The notes: generated by a model not told the origin, from the letters alone. A stretch of DNA of 64,000 nt from Nitratireductor sp. XY-223 (GCF_004959855.1 NZ_SPNT01000001.1:992001-1056000), one strand, 5' to 3'. Numbered from the stretch's first letter, positions 46,606-55,692 are shown. Numbers and translations are program-made.

Positions 46606-47262
46606 TCAGTGGGCCATCATGGCATGGGCGATCGCGTCGCCGCTCATGCCGGCCGGCCAGTAGGTCGGCCAGTTGGTGAGTTCCTGAAGGATTTTCGCCC
46701 GGTCGTCGCCCCAGTAGAGGTGATAGTGATCGGATTTCTCCGGCGCGATCTTGTGGTCGCTGAACTGGATGAAGAGCGGCGCGGCGGCATCGCCTTCGGC
46801 CTTCCTGAAGATGAAGCGGACGCCGCGATTTCCCTTCTTGTAGGTGAGGATCTCGTAGCCGTCGCTTTCATAGCGCGCCTGCAGTGGCTCGCCGTTCCGG
46901 TAGAAGGTCACGTTGCCATCGGCGATGACGATGCGCTCCACGTCCGTCTTGAAGCCGGTGTCATAATAGGCGCGGTATTCCTCGGCGGTGCTGTCGCCGC
47001 TTTCGGCCTTGTGCGCGATCCATTCGTCCAGCTTGCCGTCCTGCAAGTGGGGATAGATGCTCGCCCAGTCGCCCTGCCAGTCGGCAAGCGGGCGCGGCTT
47101 GATCTGGTCGTCCTCGAAATAGCCCTTGTAGACGGTCTTTTCCGCGCCGTGGCTGTGGCTGTGGGCTGAAGACCTGTCCTTCGTCTCCGCCACCGCGGGC
47201 AGCGCCAGCAGCGCCCCACTGAGAAGAAACGCACAGGAAATTCCGGCAAAGCTTTTACGCAT
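46606..47262 (-). CDS. zinT: Zinc-binding periplasmic protein ZinT (YodA)
   Basis: ZinT binds zinc in the periplasm and passes it to the ZnuABC importer. The 218-residue protein has a Sec signal (ISCAFLLSGALLALPAVA), then a His-rich stretch HSHSHG. The lipocalin-like ZinT domain follows, from YKGYFEDDQIKPRPLADWQG to SDHYHLYWGDD and the terminal HAMMAH. The ATG at 47262 has TGAGGTT ahead of it; a TTG five codons earlier is in frame. A perfect Zur-type palindrome lies 35 bases upstream. Confidence 0.94.
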   Translation of the reverse strand: MRKSFAGISCAFLLSGALLALPAVAETKDRSSAHSHSHGAEKTVYKGYFEDDQIKPRPLADWQGDWASIYPHLQDGKLDEWIAHKAESGDSTAEEYRAYYDTGFKTDVERIVIADGNVTFYRNGEPLQARYESDGYEILTYKKGNRGVRFIFRKAEGDAAAPLFIQFSDHKIAPEKSDHYHLYWGDDRAKILQELTNWPTYWPAGMSGDAIAHAMMAH

Positions 47263-47296
47263 GATCTTGAACCTCAATCCGTGTTTCAGAAGTCGT

Positions 47297-47315
47297 TATG
47301 TTACAACGTAACATA
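47297..47315. promoter_or_regulatory. Zur box of zinT
   Basis: Perfect palindrome TATGTTACAACGTAACATA (8+3+8). It agrees with alphaproteobacterial Zur operators, which are AT-rich palindromes of GTTAT/ATAAC type. Position 35 bases before the zinT start fits repression when zinc is sufficient. Confidence 0.8.
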
Positions 47316-47445
47316 GCTGAGTAAGGTCTTAAGGGAGATCGGGTGCGCAGGCAAGGGCAAGGATGGGTTGGGGGTGGGATTTTGGGGCGGGTTTGTGCGA
47401 GCGGGCGATAGCTGAGAACCGGCGAGTGGCACCGTCAACCTGCAT

Positions 47446-47718
47446 GCGGCGCTGCTCTGCGAATGTATCGCCGGGCTGTGCAAGGGCCGCCTGCCGGGTG
47501 CGCAGCAGGACGAAATGAAACGGAGCTATAACTCCTGGCCAAGCCCCGGTGGCATCAGACGCCTTTGCCGGTGCGGCTACCGCTACGGCTCGCTCAGTGG
47601 GATGTGGCGGGAGGACCGAACAATGAATGATGCAAGCCAAGTGTGCCATGAGCCGAAAGTTGGCATCAATTATGGATTGAGTGAACGTCTCCGTGAATAC
47701 GAAATTCTATCCAAGTGA
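47446..47718 (+). pseudogene. Diverged 3' fragment of a formyltransferase paralog
   Basis: Encodes a sequence resembling the formyltransferase C-terminus: KRSYNSWPSPGGIRRL against KRSYYSWPSPGGIRRL, and YRYGSLSGMWRE against HRYGSVAEMWRQ. The frame then runs about 33 residues further to a stop. The N-terminal 80 percent of the enzyme is missing. Divergence is larger than at 45,621, so this is an older paralog remnant, not a recent copy. Confidence 0.75.
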
Positions 47719-47781
47719 CGACAACGCCGTCACTGCAAGCGTGGTTGAATTTCGTAAAGAATCATGGTAAATGAATCCTTA

Positions 47782-47796
47782 ACGAATCGGATTCGT
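47782..47796. promoter_or_regulatory. Operator-like palindrome before Mrr-N-like gene
   Basis: ACGAATC-G-GATTCGT, perfect 7-base arms, 44 bases before the start of the winged-helix gene. Could be an autoregulatory site; no regulator is identified. Confidence 0.45.
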
Positions 47797-47839
47797 AAAT
47801 GCGGCGTTGGAAAAAACCACATTAATTACATAGGTTTAT

Positions 47840-48187
47840 ATGGTAAACCAACGCATACGTGAACGGGACTTAATTGAACCCGTATTACGGTTGATTGTGC
47901 TTCATGGAGATGATGAAGGCGGTCTGAACGTGACTAAATTGGATGAACTGCTACGTGAGCAGCTTACGCTTTCAGTAGGCGATAGGGAGATCCTGACCGG
48001 CAGAAAGGATGACCGCTTCAGTCAGGTCGTGCGAAATCTTGTTAGTCACAGGACTTTGGAAAAAAGGGGACTTGCAGAGTATCGAACGAAAGAGGGTTCG
48101 AAACGCGGTTCATATTACTTGACACCGAGAGGAGCGGCCCTGCTTGAGGAAGAGGAAAATGTCATTCAACCGGATTTGTTTGATTGA
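47840..48187 (+). CDS. Small winged-helix protein resembling the Mrr N-terminal domain
   Basis: A 115-residue protein. LDELLREQLTLSVGDREILT, then RFSQVVRNLVSHRTLEKRGL, and YYLTPRGAALLEEEE follow the pattern of the Mrr_N domain, which in Mrr restriction enzymes precedes the nuclease. Here no nuclease domain is attached. It may act as a DNA-binding regulator or be a partner of a nuclease encoded elsewhere. Base composition is lower in GC than the core genome. Good ATG at 47840 but no strong ribosome site. Confidence 0.68.
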   Translation: MVNQRIRERDLIEPVLRLIVLHGDDEGGLNVTKLDELLREQLTLSVGDREILTGRKDDRFSQVVRNLVSHRTLEKRGLAEYRTKEGSKRGSYYLTPRGAALLEEEENVIQPDLFD

Positions 48188-48214
48188 AGGAGGAACAGAA
48201 GAGCACATAAAAAA

Positions 48215-48246
48215 TGGTCACATCAGAGCTCAATCTGATGTGACCA
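48215..48246. terminator. 13-base-pair hairpin, terminator-like on the minus strand
   Basis: Perfect stem TGGTCACATCAGA/TCTGATGTGACCA with a six-base loop. On the minus strand it is followed by TTTTTT, as in an intrinsic terminator. On the plus strand it has no T tract but lies just after the winged-helix gene. Confidence 0.6.
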
Positions 48247-48274
48247 CAATCAGCAGCTAGCTGCGACTCGAGTT

Positions 48275-48323
48275 GCCGAAGCGTGCGTACTGACTCGCAA
48301 TCCAAGAACAGCACGCCTTCGGC
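48275..48323 (+). promoter_or_regulatory. Leader hairpin before the small Cys protein
   Basis: GCCGAAGCGTGC at 48275-48286 pairs with GCACGCCTTCGGC at 48311-48323, leaving one bulged C and a 24-base loop. It ends 35 bases before the ATG at 48359. It may be a regulatory 5' leader; no known family recognised. Confidence 0.5.
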
Positions 48324-48358
48324 TTCAAATCAATTCACAAAGAAAAGGAGGGCCGATC

Positions 48359-48565
48359 ATGGCTCAGTATTTTGTGAATCGGAATGCACAGCCGAACGGC
48401 GATCATGAAGTTCATACTGTGGGGTGTCCATTTCCACCGGAACCAGAAAACCGTCTCAATCTCGGCGATCATCCGAACTGCCAATCGGCTGTACTGCAGG
48501 CAAGGCAGTACTTCCATCAGGTAAATGGTTGCTTTTACTGCAGCCTCTTGTGCCACACTCAATAG
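48359..48565 (+). CDS. Small Cys-rich protein, conserved-looking
   Basis: A 68-residue protein starting MAQYFVNRNAQPNGDHEVH with CFYCSLLCHTQ at the end. The Cys residues (GCP, NCQ, CFYC, LCH) could bind a metal ion or form an iron-sulfur site. I recall very similar short hypothetical proteins in many bacterial genomes; no function is known to me. ATG at 48359 follows AAAAGGAGGGCCGATC. It lies 12 bases before the next small gene and is probably co-transcribed with it. Confidence 0.7.
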   Translation: MAQYFVNRNAQPNGDHEVHTVGCPFPPEPENRLNLGDHPNCQSAVLQARQYFHQVNGCFYCSLLCHTQ

Positions 48566-48577
48566 GAGATTTCAGAA

Positions 48578-48751
48578 ATGGCAACCAATCCACCAATTGG
48601 AGATGGCCATCGTAAGGGTGCCGTCCGGCAGCGGTCTCAAGTGTATAATCCCAAAACGGAAAACTGGACCAAAAGGGATACTTCCACCGGAAGGTTCATG
48701 GACCAGAAAGCAGACAAGAAGCCATTTAAGGGTGTCCGGCGTGAAAGATAG
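48578..48751 (+). CDS. Small basic protein, conserved-looking
   Basis: A 57-residue protein starting MATNPPIGDGHRKGAVRQRS and ending KKPFKGVRRER. It is very rich in Lys/Arg with a central YNPKTENWTKRDTSTGRFM. I recall short proteins of nearly this sequence as widespread hypothetical proteins. It follows the Cys-rich gene with AATAGGAGATTTCAGAA ahead of the ATG. The other frames across this stretch are not coding-like. Confidence 0.68.
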   Translation: MATNPPIGDGHRKGAVRQRSQVYNPKTENWTKRDTSTGRFMDQKADKKPFKGVRRER

Positions 48752-48945
48752 CGGCCGGCAACTTTGGTTATCCGGACCTCGCAATCTGAAAATTGCGGGC
48801 CCATTGTTTGATGTTGATGAAATTCAACGTCTTTGGATTTCATCCAAATGTCCCTCGGGCACATCGATGAAACACAATCGTTGACTCTATTGTGCTCCGG
48901 TGGGAACAATACGAGAACAAGAAAGCAATTGGAGAAAGCCACTGA

Positions 48946-49671
48946 ATGTATAAGTCAATTAGTGATTTTTTCACCAACTTCGCCAACGAAACCAGCCATT
49001 GGCAGTTCATCAACTCGTACTTTAAGCCGGCGGTTACTCGATTTTTTATCTCGTGGTTTGCGTTAGCGCCCGCTGCGGTGAAGTTCATTGATGGCTTGCC
49101 CAGCCCGCTCAACGTTTCCATCGGGCAAAACACCTACAGCATAGCATTGGAGTTGCCGTTTAGTTGGGCGGTACTTTGGTGGGCATCATTGATATATGCG
49201 ATTGCGTTTGTGATTCACTCGCTTATTTGTCCCGGATTTATTCGCCGATATCCGAAATATGCCGATTATCTAGAGAGAGGACATTCGCCTCGATGGTTGG
49301 TGTGGGAAGTCTATCGTGCATGGCAGTCGATTTCAAAGAAAGCTAGACTGAAGTTATTCAGGCGTTTGACGGAAAAAAATTATTCCTGCGAAAGCGAGAC
49401 AGAGGCACAGTGCTACACCACTCCTTCTGTAACAGGTGCTGGTACTGAATGGGTTTTTGAGTACAAGAACCACAAGCGGTTGTTAAGAATAGATGAAACG
49501 ATGTCTGCTGAGAGGCAAAAAGACCTGTTCTGGGAGGTATTGGCAAGACATGCCGCGAGCCGTTCTTGGGCTCGATACACAATTTGGATTCTTCTGGCAG
49601 TAACAGCGATTCTGGTATCGCTTGTCGTTGTGCAAAACATCGTGTTTGTTTTGCGATTTCTTACGTCCTGA
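48946..49671 (+). CDS. Membrane protein coupled to a radical SAM protein
   Basis: A 241-residue protein. Hydrophobic segments lie at about 33-51 (FISWFALAPAAVKFIDGL), 72-97 (SWAVLWWASLIYAIAFVIHS) and 212-237 (YTIWILLAVTAILVSLVVVQ). A cytoplasmic, charged region of about 110 residues lies between the second and third. Not recognised. Its TGA overlaps the ATG of the radical SAM gene by one base, which predicts coupled translation and hence a functional link. AT-rich; likely acquired. Confidence 0.75.
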   Translation: MYKSISDFFTNFANETSHWQFINSYFKPAVTRFFISWFALAPAAVKFIDGLPSPLNVSIGQNTYSIALELPFSWAVLWWASLIYAIAFVIHSLICPGFIRRYPKYADYLERGHSPRWLVWEVYRAWQSISKKARLKLFRRLTEKNYSCESETEAQCYTTPSVTGAGTEWVFEYKNHKRLLRIDETMSAERQKDLFWEVLARHAASRSWARYTIWILLAVTAILVSLVVVQNIVFVLRFLTS

Positions 49672-50933
49672 TGTCTTACAAATACTATCTTGCGCTGACC
49701 AGTCAGCTTCCTTTTTGTAGCGTTCCGCTCCGTATTGATACTTACAGTGGCTGCCAGTTTTCCTGCTCCTACTGTTTTTCCAAAGCGAGAGGGGGTGCGG
49801 TATCCTCAAACACACTTCAAGAGATCGAGCCAGAACAACTTAGAAAGCGATTGGCACGTGTCTTTAACGGCAAACTTTCTGGTGCAGTTGATGAATTTTT
49901 ACTTAGAAGAGTGCCGCTGCAACTCGGGGGAATGAATGACCCATTTAGTCCTTGGGAGGCTCATCGAAAGAGGACCCTGGATACGCTTAAGGTGCTGAGG
50001 GAATTTCAGTATCCAACGTTGATAAGTACAAAGGGCAATCTTGCGACCAAACAGCCCTATGTTGAAGTGCTACAATCCGGAAACTTCTATGTAAGAATAT
50101 CGATATCGGTTGGGGCGTTGGACACGGTACGAAAAATCGAAAAAGGCGTACCTAGCTTGAGCGCGCGTATAGATATGGCTGAGGCCCTCTCTGCAACAGG
50201 CATTCCGGTTTCATTGAGATTTCAGCCGGTAATATTTGGACAAGAAGAAGATGCACTGAGAGTGCTCAAACTTGCTGGTTCAGCCGGCGTGCGCCATGTA
50301 TCTGCTGAATACCTTAAACTGCCCATCGAAAGTAGATCGCGTCAAACGTCTTACCTTTCTGCTGCCATTCCCGATTTAGTGAATACTTACCACTCTCTGG
50401 ATGCGAAAAGAGTAGGCAGAGAGTTCGTTTTGCCGACCGAAGTTAAAGCGCCAGGGCTTTTCTTTTTACGGGATAACGCGGTCGCAATGGGACTTAAGTT
50501 TGGTTTTGCGGAAAACGAGTTTTTGCACCTGAATCAGTTCAGTTCTTGCTGCAATGCGGCAGATTTGTTTCTGAATAATTGCAATTTCTTTTCGGGCAAC
50601 ATCTTGGGAATTTTGAAGCGACAAATGACAAACGAAAAGATTGAGTTTTGCTTACCGCAAGATGAGTGGTTGCCAAAGATGAGTGTATTTAGTCACCTTA
50701 ATTCCCGATCACGTGGTAAACGACTGGTCTCCACTAAAGAGCCAACTCCACGCACTCGCTGGAAAAATCTTCTTATAGATAAATGGAATTCGACCAGTGG
50801 GAGAGGTGGACCTTTGAGTTTCTGGGGAGTCGTATCTGATGGCAGAGTGGATTCACATGGGAACAAAATTTACGCACAGAGTCGCCTGCTTAGGGACACC
50901 CTATCATCGTATGTTGTTCCGGCTGAAGGTTAG
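49671..50933 (+). CDS. Radical SAM protein
   Basis: A 420-residue protein with the canonical cluster motif CxxxCxxC at C28, C32 and C35 (SGCQFSCSYCFSKARG). It binds a 4Fe-4S cluster that cleaves S-adenosylmethionine. GGMNDPFSPWEAHRKRTLDT and YPTLISTKGN resemble the SplB/Rv2578c-like radical SAM group. Additional Cys near the middle (QFSSCCNA, NNCN) may ligate an auxiliary cluster. The substrate is unknown; I see no viperin-type signature. The start at 49,671 is fixed by overlap with the upstream membrane gene. Downstream, the HNH gene is convergent, 64 bases away. Confidence 0.85.
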   Translation: MSYKYYLALTSQLPFCSVPLRIDTYSGCQFSCSYCFSKARGGAVSSNTLQEIEPEQLRKRLARVFNGKLSGAVDEFLLRRVPLQLGGMNDPFSPWEAHRKRTLDTLKVLREFQYPTLISTKGNLATKQPYVEVLQSGNFYVRISISVGALDTVRKIEKGVPSLSARIDMAEALSATGIPVSLRFQPVIFGQEEDALRVLKLAGSAGVRHVSAEYLKLPIESRSRQTSYLSAAIPDLVNTYHSLDAKRVGREFVLPTEVKAPGLFFLRDNAVAMGLKFGFAENEFLHLNQFSSCCNAADLFLNNCNFFSGNILGILKRQMTNEKIEFCLPQDEWLPKMSVFSHLNSRSRGKRLVSTKEPTPRTRWKNLLIDKWNSTSGRGGPLSFWGVVSDGRVDSHGNKIYAQSRLLRDTLSSYVVPAEG

Positions 50934-50997
50934 GTTTGTGGCGTAGGATTGATAGGCGAATGTTAGACGCAAAGATAAATAGGATTGCCAGACTTAC

Positions 50998-51651
50998 TTA
51001 GGGTTTTTTTGCTCCGCAGACGAACTCGTTGTGATACTGAATATAAGGTTCACCAATTCTGTGCCCCAATGTTGAAACTATTTTTTTTGGATCTAACGTC
51101 ATTGCCCCGTAGTCCAGAATTACGTGATGGTTCGGGCACAGAATTATGATATTAGTGGATATGTCCGGGCCGTTGTGTGGATTACCAAGTGGCATGATGT
51201 GATGTGCTTCAGAGTACTCTCGACCATCGGACAGACGGATAGTTTCACCACATATTTGGCATTTGTTTTGATGAACTAGTTTGAGTTTACGAGCGAGTGG
51301 GGTGTCGCGTAGTATTCGATAAACGCTCGTTTCAACTCTCTCTGTTTCCAAATTATTGTCTGAGGTGGTTAAATCTACCGCGCTGGGTGTGGCTTCGATC
51401 AATTTACGTAATCCCCAAACCCCGGCTCCCAGACCATCCACACTGAAGAACAAATCTCTTCGGCCTTGCCAATTTGAGGAATCCGAAGAATTATACTCAA
51501 GTTCCTTTCTGACTATTGCATTCAAGCTGGTTGGCGTGCTCAACCCCGCGGTTGTTCTTACTGATCTGACTTCTTCATATAGGCGTTTGAGCTGTGCTTT
51601 TCCGTTTAAGTTCTGCAAAGCTGTTTCAACAGATTGCCACCATGCGGCCAT
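50998..51651 (-). CDS. HNH endonuclease with N-terminal DNA-recognition-like domain
   Basis: A 217-residue protein. The first ~85 residues (AWWQSVETALQNLNGKAQLK through SSDSSNWQGRRDLFFSV and GVWGLRKL) match a domain found upstream of nuclease domains in restriction-like enzymes, from memory. The HNH domain has CQICGETIRL, EAHHIMPLGNPHNGPD, and TNIIILCPNHHVILD; the CxxC and CPNHH metal ligands are intact. This is consistent with a modification-dependent or defence nuclease, but no cognate methyltransferase is nearby. ATG at 51651 is preferred to an upstream GTG. Confidence 0.82.
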   Translation of the reverse strand: MAAWWQSVETALQNLNGKAQLKRLYEEVRSVRTTAGLSTPTSLNAIVRKELEYNSSDSSNWQGRRDLFFSVDGLGAGVWGLRKLIEATPSAVDLTTSDNNLETERVETSVYRILRDTPLARKLKLVHQNKCQICGETIRLSDGREYSEAHHIMPLGNPHNGPDISTNIIILCPNHHVILDYGAMTLDPKKIVSTLGHRIGEPYIQYHNEFVCGAKKP

Positions 51652-51736
51652 GACATACACCTGCTTGTCGTTTGAGTATATATCCGATCAATTTTTACGT
51701 CTAAGTTGCATTTCGGTGCCGGACAGTTCAACCAAA

Positions 51737-51760
51737 AACCCCCGCATCGCAGCGAGGGTT
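51737..51760 (-). terminator. Intrinsic terminator after nrdJ
   Basis: On the minus strand, stem AACCCTCGC/GCGGGGGTT (with G-U pairs) followed by TTTTT, 30 bases beyond the nrdJ stop. It may also work for plus-strand transcripts. Confidence 0.75.
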
Positions 51761-51789
51761 TCTTTCGTTTCGCAAATTTCAGCGCCTAA

Positions 51790-54700
51790 TCAACTACACC
51801 CGCTGGTCGCCCCGCACGTGTCGCACTTCAAACACGTCCCGTTCCTGACCATCGTAAAGTTCGAACACTCCGAACACGCATCGCCCGTGTAGCCCTGCAT
51901 GATCGCCTTGGCGCGGCGGTCGGCTTCGACCTTTTGCGCGTCGGCGCGGGCGTCTTCGATGGCGTCTCCGTCGAAGAGTTCGTCGGCTTCTTCTTCCTCG
52001 GCGATCTCCTCGGAGAGCTGCTTGGCGCGCTCCTCATAGTCGCGCTTGAAGGCGAGGGCCTCTTCGGCGTTCTGCGCGGCGATGGCCTCGGAGACGAGCG
52101 CCGCGCCGCCGGAGATCGCCGTCACGTTGGAGCTGCCGCTGCCGGCGGGCGCGCCGCCCATCGGCTGGCCGCCGGGAGCGACGAGTTCGAGCTTGTGGCC
52201 GCGGGTCCAGCCCTTGGAGACGGGCGCGGTCTTGCCTTCCTTTATGCCTTTGCCGAGCGCCGTGTTGGAAAAGTCGGACGTATCCACATGGGCAAGGTCG
52301 TGGCGCTCCAGGTAGGAGACGGCAAGCTCGCGGAAGACATAGTCGAGGATCGACGTCGCGTTCTTGATCGCGTCGTTGCCCTGGACCATGCCGGCCGGCT
52401 CGAACTTGGTGAAGGTGAAGGCCTCGACATATTCCTCCAGCGGCACGCCATATTGCAGGCCGAGCGAAATGGCGATGGCGAAATTGTTCATCATGGCGCG
52501 GAAGGCGGCGCCTTCCTTGTGCATGTCGATGAAGATCTCGCCGATGCGGCCGTCGTCGAACTCGCCGGTGCGCAGATAGACCTTGTGGCCGCCGACCACC
52601 GCCTTCTGGGTGTAGCCCTTGCGCCGGTTGGGCAGCTTCTCGCGCTCGCGCACGACCTTTTCCACCACCCGCTCGACGATCTTCTCGGTCACGGCCACGG
52701 CCTTGGCGGCGGCGGGCGCCTCGATCAGCTCCTCCAGCGCGTCCTCGTCGTCATCGTCCTCGATGAGCGCGGCGTTGAGCGGCTGCGAGAGCTTGGAGCC
52801 GTCGCGGTAGAGCGCGTTGGCCTTGAGCGCCAGCTTCCAGGAGAGCATGTAGGCGGACTTGCAGTCCTCGATGCTCGCCTCGTTCGGCATGTTGATGGTC
52901 TTGGAGATGGCGCCCGAGATGAAGGGCTGGGCCGCGGCCATCATGCGGATGTGGCTTACGGTGGAAAGATAGCGCTTGCCGATCTTGCCGCACGGGTTGG
53001 CGCAGTCGAAGACGGGCAGGTGCTCTTCTTTCAGGTGCGGCGCGCCTTCCAGCGTCATCGCCCCGCAGATGTGAATGTTGGCGGCGTCGATGTCCTTTTT
53101 CGAAAAACCGAGGTAATCCAGCATGTTGAACTCGAAATCGTTCAGCGCCTCCTCGGAGATCTCCAGCACCTCGCGGCAGAAATCGGTGCCGAGCGTCCAC
53201 TGGTTGAAGGCGAACTTGATGTCGAAGGCCGTCTCCAGCGCGCCGTTCAGCGCCTCGATCTTTTCGTCGGTGAAGCCTTTGGCCTTCAGCGATGCCGGGT
53301 TGATCGCCGGCGCCTGGTTGAGATTGCCGTGGCCGACGGCATAGGCCTCGATCTCGGCGATCTCGGCTTCCGAATAGCCAAGCGTGCGCAGGGCTTCGGG
53401 AACCGCGCGGTTGATGATCTTGAAATAACCGCCGCCGGCGAGCTTCTTAAACTTGACCAGCGCGAAATCGGGCTCGATGCCGGTGGTGTCGCAGTCCATG
53501 ACGAGGCCGATCGTGCCGGTCGGCGCGATCACCGTCGCCTGGGCGTTGCGGTAGCCGTTATTCTCGCCGAGTTCCACGGCCTTGTCCCAGGCGGCCTTCG
53601 CGTGGGTCACCAGCTCTTCGTCCGGGCAGTCGTCATGGGCGAGCGCCACCGGGTTGGTGGAAAGCTTCTCGTAACCGGCCGTCTCGCCATGGGCGGCGCG
53701 GCGGTGGTTGCGCATGACGCGCAGCATGTTGGCCCGGTTCGGCTTGTAGCCGGGGAAGGGGCCGAGCTCGCCCGCCATCTCGGCGGAGGTGGCGTAGGCA
53801 ACGCCGGTCATGATCGCGGTAATCGCCCCGCAGATGGCGCGGCCGGCCTCGGAATCGTAAGGAATGCCCGAGGTCATCAACAGGCCGCCGATATTGGCGT
53901 AGCCGAGACCCAGCGTGCGGTACTTGTAGGAGAGCTCGGCGATCTGCTTCGACGGGAACTGCGCCATCATCACCGAGACCTCGAGGACGACGGTCCACAG
54001 CCGCGTTGCGTGCTCGAACTCACCGATCTGGAACTTGTTGGACTTCTTCTCCATGAACTGCAGCAGGTTCAGCGACGCGAGGTTGCAGGCTGTGTCGTCC
54101 AGGAACATGTATTCCGAGCACGGGTTGGAGGCGCGGATCGGGCCGGCGGACGGGCAGGTGTGCCAGTCGTTCATCGTGGTGTTGAAGTGGAGGCCCGGAT
54201 CGGCCGACGCCCATGCGGCGTAGCCGACCTGGTCCCACAGGTCGCGCGCCTTGACCGTCTTCGTCACATCGCCCGAGATGCGGCCGATGAGATCCCAGTT
54301 GCCGTCTGCCTCGACGGCGTTGAGGAAATCGTCCTTGACCGAGACCGAGTTGTTGGAGTTCTGGCCGGAGACGGTGAGATAGGCTTCCGAATCCCAGTCG
54401 GTGTCGTAGGTGGTGAACTCGATGTCCTTGTGGCCCTGCTCGGCGAACTGGATGACGCGCTTGACGTAGTTCTCCGGAACCTGCGCCTTCTTGGCGGCGC
54501 GGATCTCGCGCTTCAGCGCCGGGTTCTTCTTCGGGTCGAAGCAGTCGCCGTCCGGGCCGTCGCAGTTGACGCAGGCCTTCATGATGGCTTTCAGGTGGGA
54601 GGCCACGACCTTGGAGCCGGTGACGAGCGCCGCCACCTTCTGCTCTTCCTTGACCTTCCAGTTGATGTAGGCCTCGATATCCGGGTGGTCGATGTCGACG

Positions 54701-55545
54701 ACGACCATCTTGGCGGCGCGGCGGGTGGTGCCGCCCGACTTGATGGCGCCGGCGGCGCGGTCGCCGATCTTCAGGAACGACATCAGGCCGGAGGACTTGC
54801 CGCCGCCGGAGAGCTGCTCGCCTTCGCCGCGCAGGTGCGAGAAGTTGGAGCCGGTGCCGGAGCCGTACTTGAAGAGCCGCGCCTCGCGCACCCACAGGTC
54901 CATGATGCCGTTGTCGTTGACAAGGTCGTCCTCGACCGACTGGATGAAGCAGGCGTGCGGCTGCGGATGCTCATAGGCCGATTTCGACTTCACCAGCTTG
55001 TTGGTGAACGGATCGACATAGAAATGGCCCTGGCCGGGGCCGTCGATGCCGTAGGCCCAGTTGAGACCGGTGTTGAACCATTGCGGGCTGTTGGGCGCGA
55101 CGCGCTGGGTGGCGAGCATGTAGGCAAGCTCGTCGAAAAAGGTGCGCGCGTCGTCCTCGCCGTCGAAATAGCCGCCCTTCCAGCCCCAGTAGGTCCAGGT
55201 GCCGGCAAGGCGCGTGAACACCTGGCGCGCATCGGTCTCGGAGCCGTAGCGTTCGTCCTCGGGCAGCTCTTCCAGCGCCTCGAGGTCCGCAGTGGAGCGC
55301 CACAACCAGGACGGGACGGAGTTTTCCTCAACTTTTTTCAGCCGCGCGGGAACGCCCGCCTTGCGGAAATATTTCTGCGCAAGGATGTCGCTCGCGACCT
55401 GCGAGAACTGCGTGGGCACGTCGATATTGTCCAGGCGGAAGACGACGGAGCCGTCGGGATTCTTGATTTCGCTCGTCGCCTTGCGGAACGCGATTTCCGC
55501 GTATGGCGACTGACCTTCTTTTGTAAAACGACGCTCAATGCGCAT
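51790..55545 (-). CDS. nrdJ: Cobalamin-dependent ribonucleotide reductase, class II
   Basis: Reduces ribonucleoside di- or triphosphates with adenosylcobalamin, independent of oxygen. The 1251-residue protein has [16 protein letters not shown], an active-site [20 protein letters not shown] segment, and the late [14 protein letters not shown]. The C-terminus ends with a Cys-rich region ([12 protein letters not shown] and [13 protein letters not shown]) that shuttles reducing equivalents and binds zinc. Length is typical of long rhizobial NrdJ. ATG at 55545 follows GAGGATAGCAAGC. A pair of NrdR boxes lies 150-195 bases upstream. I found no cobalamin riboswitch. Confidence 0.97.
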   Translation of the reverse strand: MRIERRFTKEGQSPYAEIAFRKATSEIKNPDGSVVFRLDNIDVPTQFSQVASDILAQKYFRKAGVPARLKKVEENSVPSWLWRSTADLEALEELPEDERYGSETDARQVFTRLAGTWTYWGWKGGYFDGEDDARTFFDELAYMLATQRVAPNSPQWFNTGLNWAYGIDGPGQGHFYVDPFTNKLVKSKSAYEHPQPHACFIQSVEDDLVNDNGIMDLWVREARLFKYGSGTGSNFSHLRGEGEQLSGGGKSSGLMSFLKIGDRAAGAIKSGGTTRRAAKMVVVDIDHPDIEAYINWKVKEEQKVAALVTGSKVVASHLKAIMKACVNCDGPDGDCFDPKKNPALKREIRAAKKAQVPENYVKRVIQFAEQGHKDIEFTTYDTDWDSEAYLTVSGQNSNNSVSVKDDFLNAVEADGNWDLIGRISGDVTKTVKARDLWDQVGYAAWASADPGLHFNTTMNDWHTCPSAGPIRASNPCSEYMFLDDTACNLASLNLLQFMEKKSNKFQIGEFEHATRLWTVVLEVSVMMAQFPSKQIAELSYKYRTLGLGYANIGGLLMTSGIPYDSEAGRAICGAITAIMTGVAYATSAEMAGELGPFPGYKPNRANMLRVMRNHRRAAHGETAGYEKLSTNPVALAHDDCPDEELVTHAKAAWDKAVELGENNGYRNAQATVIAPTGTIGLVMDCDTTGIEPDFALVKFKKLAGGGYFKIINRAVPEALRTLGYSEAEIAEIEAYAVGHGNLNQAPAINPASLKAKGFTDEKIEALNGALETAFDIKFAFNQWTLGTDFCREVLEISEEALNDFEFNMLDYLGFSKKDIDAANIHICGAMTLEGAPHLKEEHLPVFDCANPCGKIGKRYLSTVSHIRMMAAAQPFISGAISKTINMPNEASIEDCKSAYMLSWKLALKANALYRDGSKLSQPLNAALIEDDDDEDALEELIEAPAAAKAVAVTEKIVERVVEKVVREREKLPNRRKGYTQKAVVGGHKVYLRTGEFDDGRIGEIFIDMHKEGAAFRAMMNNFAIAISLGLQYGVPLEEYVEAFTFTKFEPAGMVQGNDAIKNATSILDYVFRELAVSYLERHDLAHVDTSDFSNTALGKGIKEGKTAPVSKGWTRGHKLELVAPGGQPMGGAPAGSGSSNVTAISGGAALVSEAIAAQNAEEALAFKRDYEERAKQLSEEIAEEEEADELFDGDAIEDARADAQKVEADRRAKAIMQGYTGDACSECSNFTMVRNGTCLKCDTCGATSGCS

Positions 55546-55692
55546 GCTTGCTATCCTCGTCTCAAGACTGCCTCGCCGCCGCCCAAGCCGACAAGACGCG
55601 ATTTCCCCTTCCTGCGTGCCGTTTACTCAAAAGTGAACTGCAGCAGACCTTAAACTATCGAAGCGTGTTTCGCGAAGCCCCCCTCGCTAATG

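Noticed and set aside
49671-50933. Viperin-type antiviral enzyme
   Set aside because: Only the general radical SAM cysteine motif is shared; the surrounding sequence resembles SplB/Rv2578c-like proteins and no nucleotide-kinase gene is adjacent.
51934-55653. A 1239-residue open frame antisense to nrdJ
   Set aside because: It mirrors the codon bias of the GC-rich nrdJ gene; it has no recognisable domains, and nrdJ is certain.
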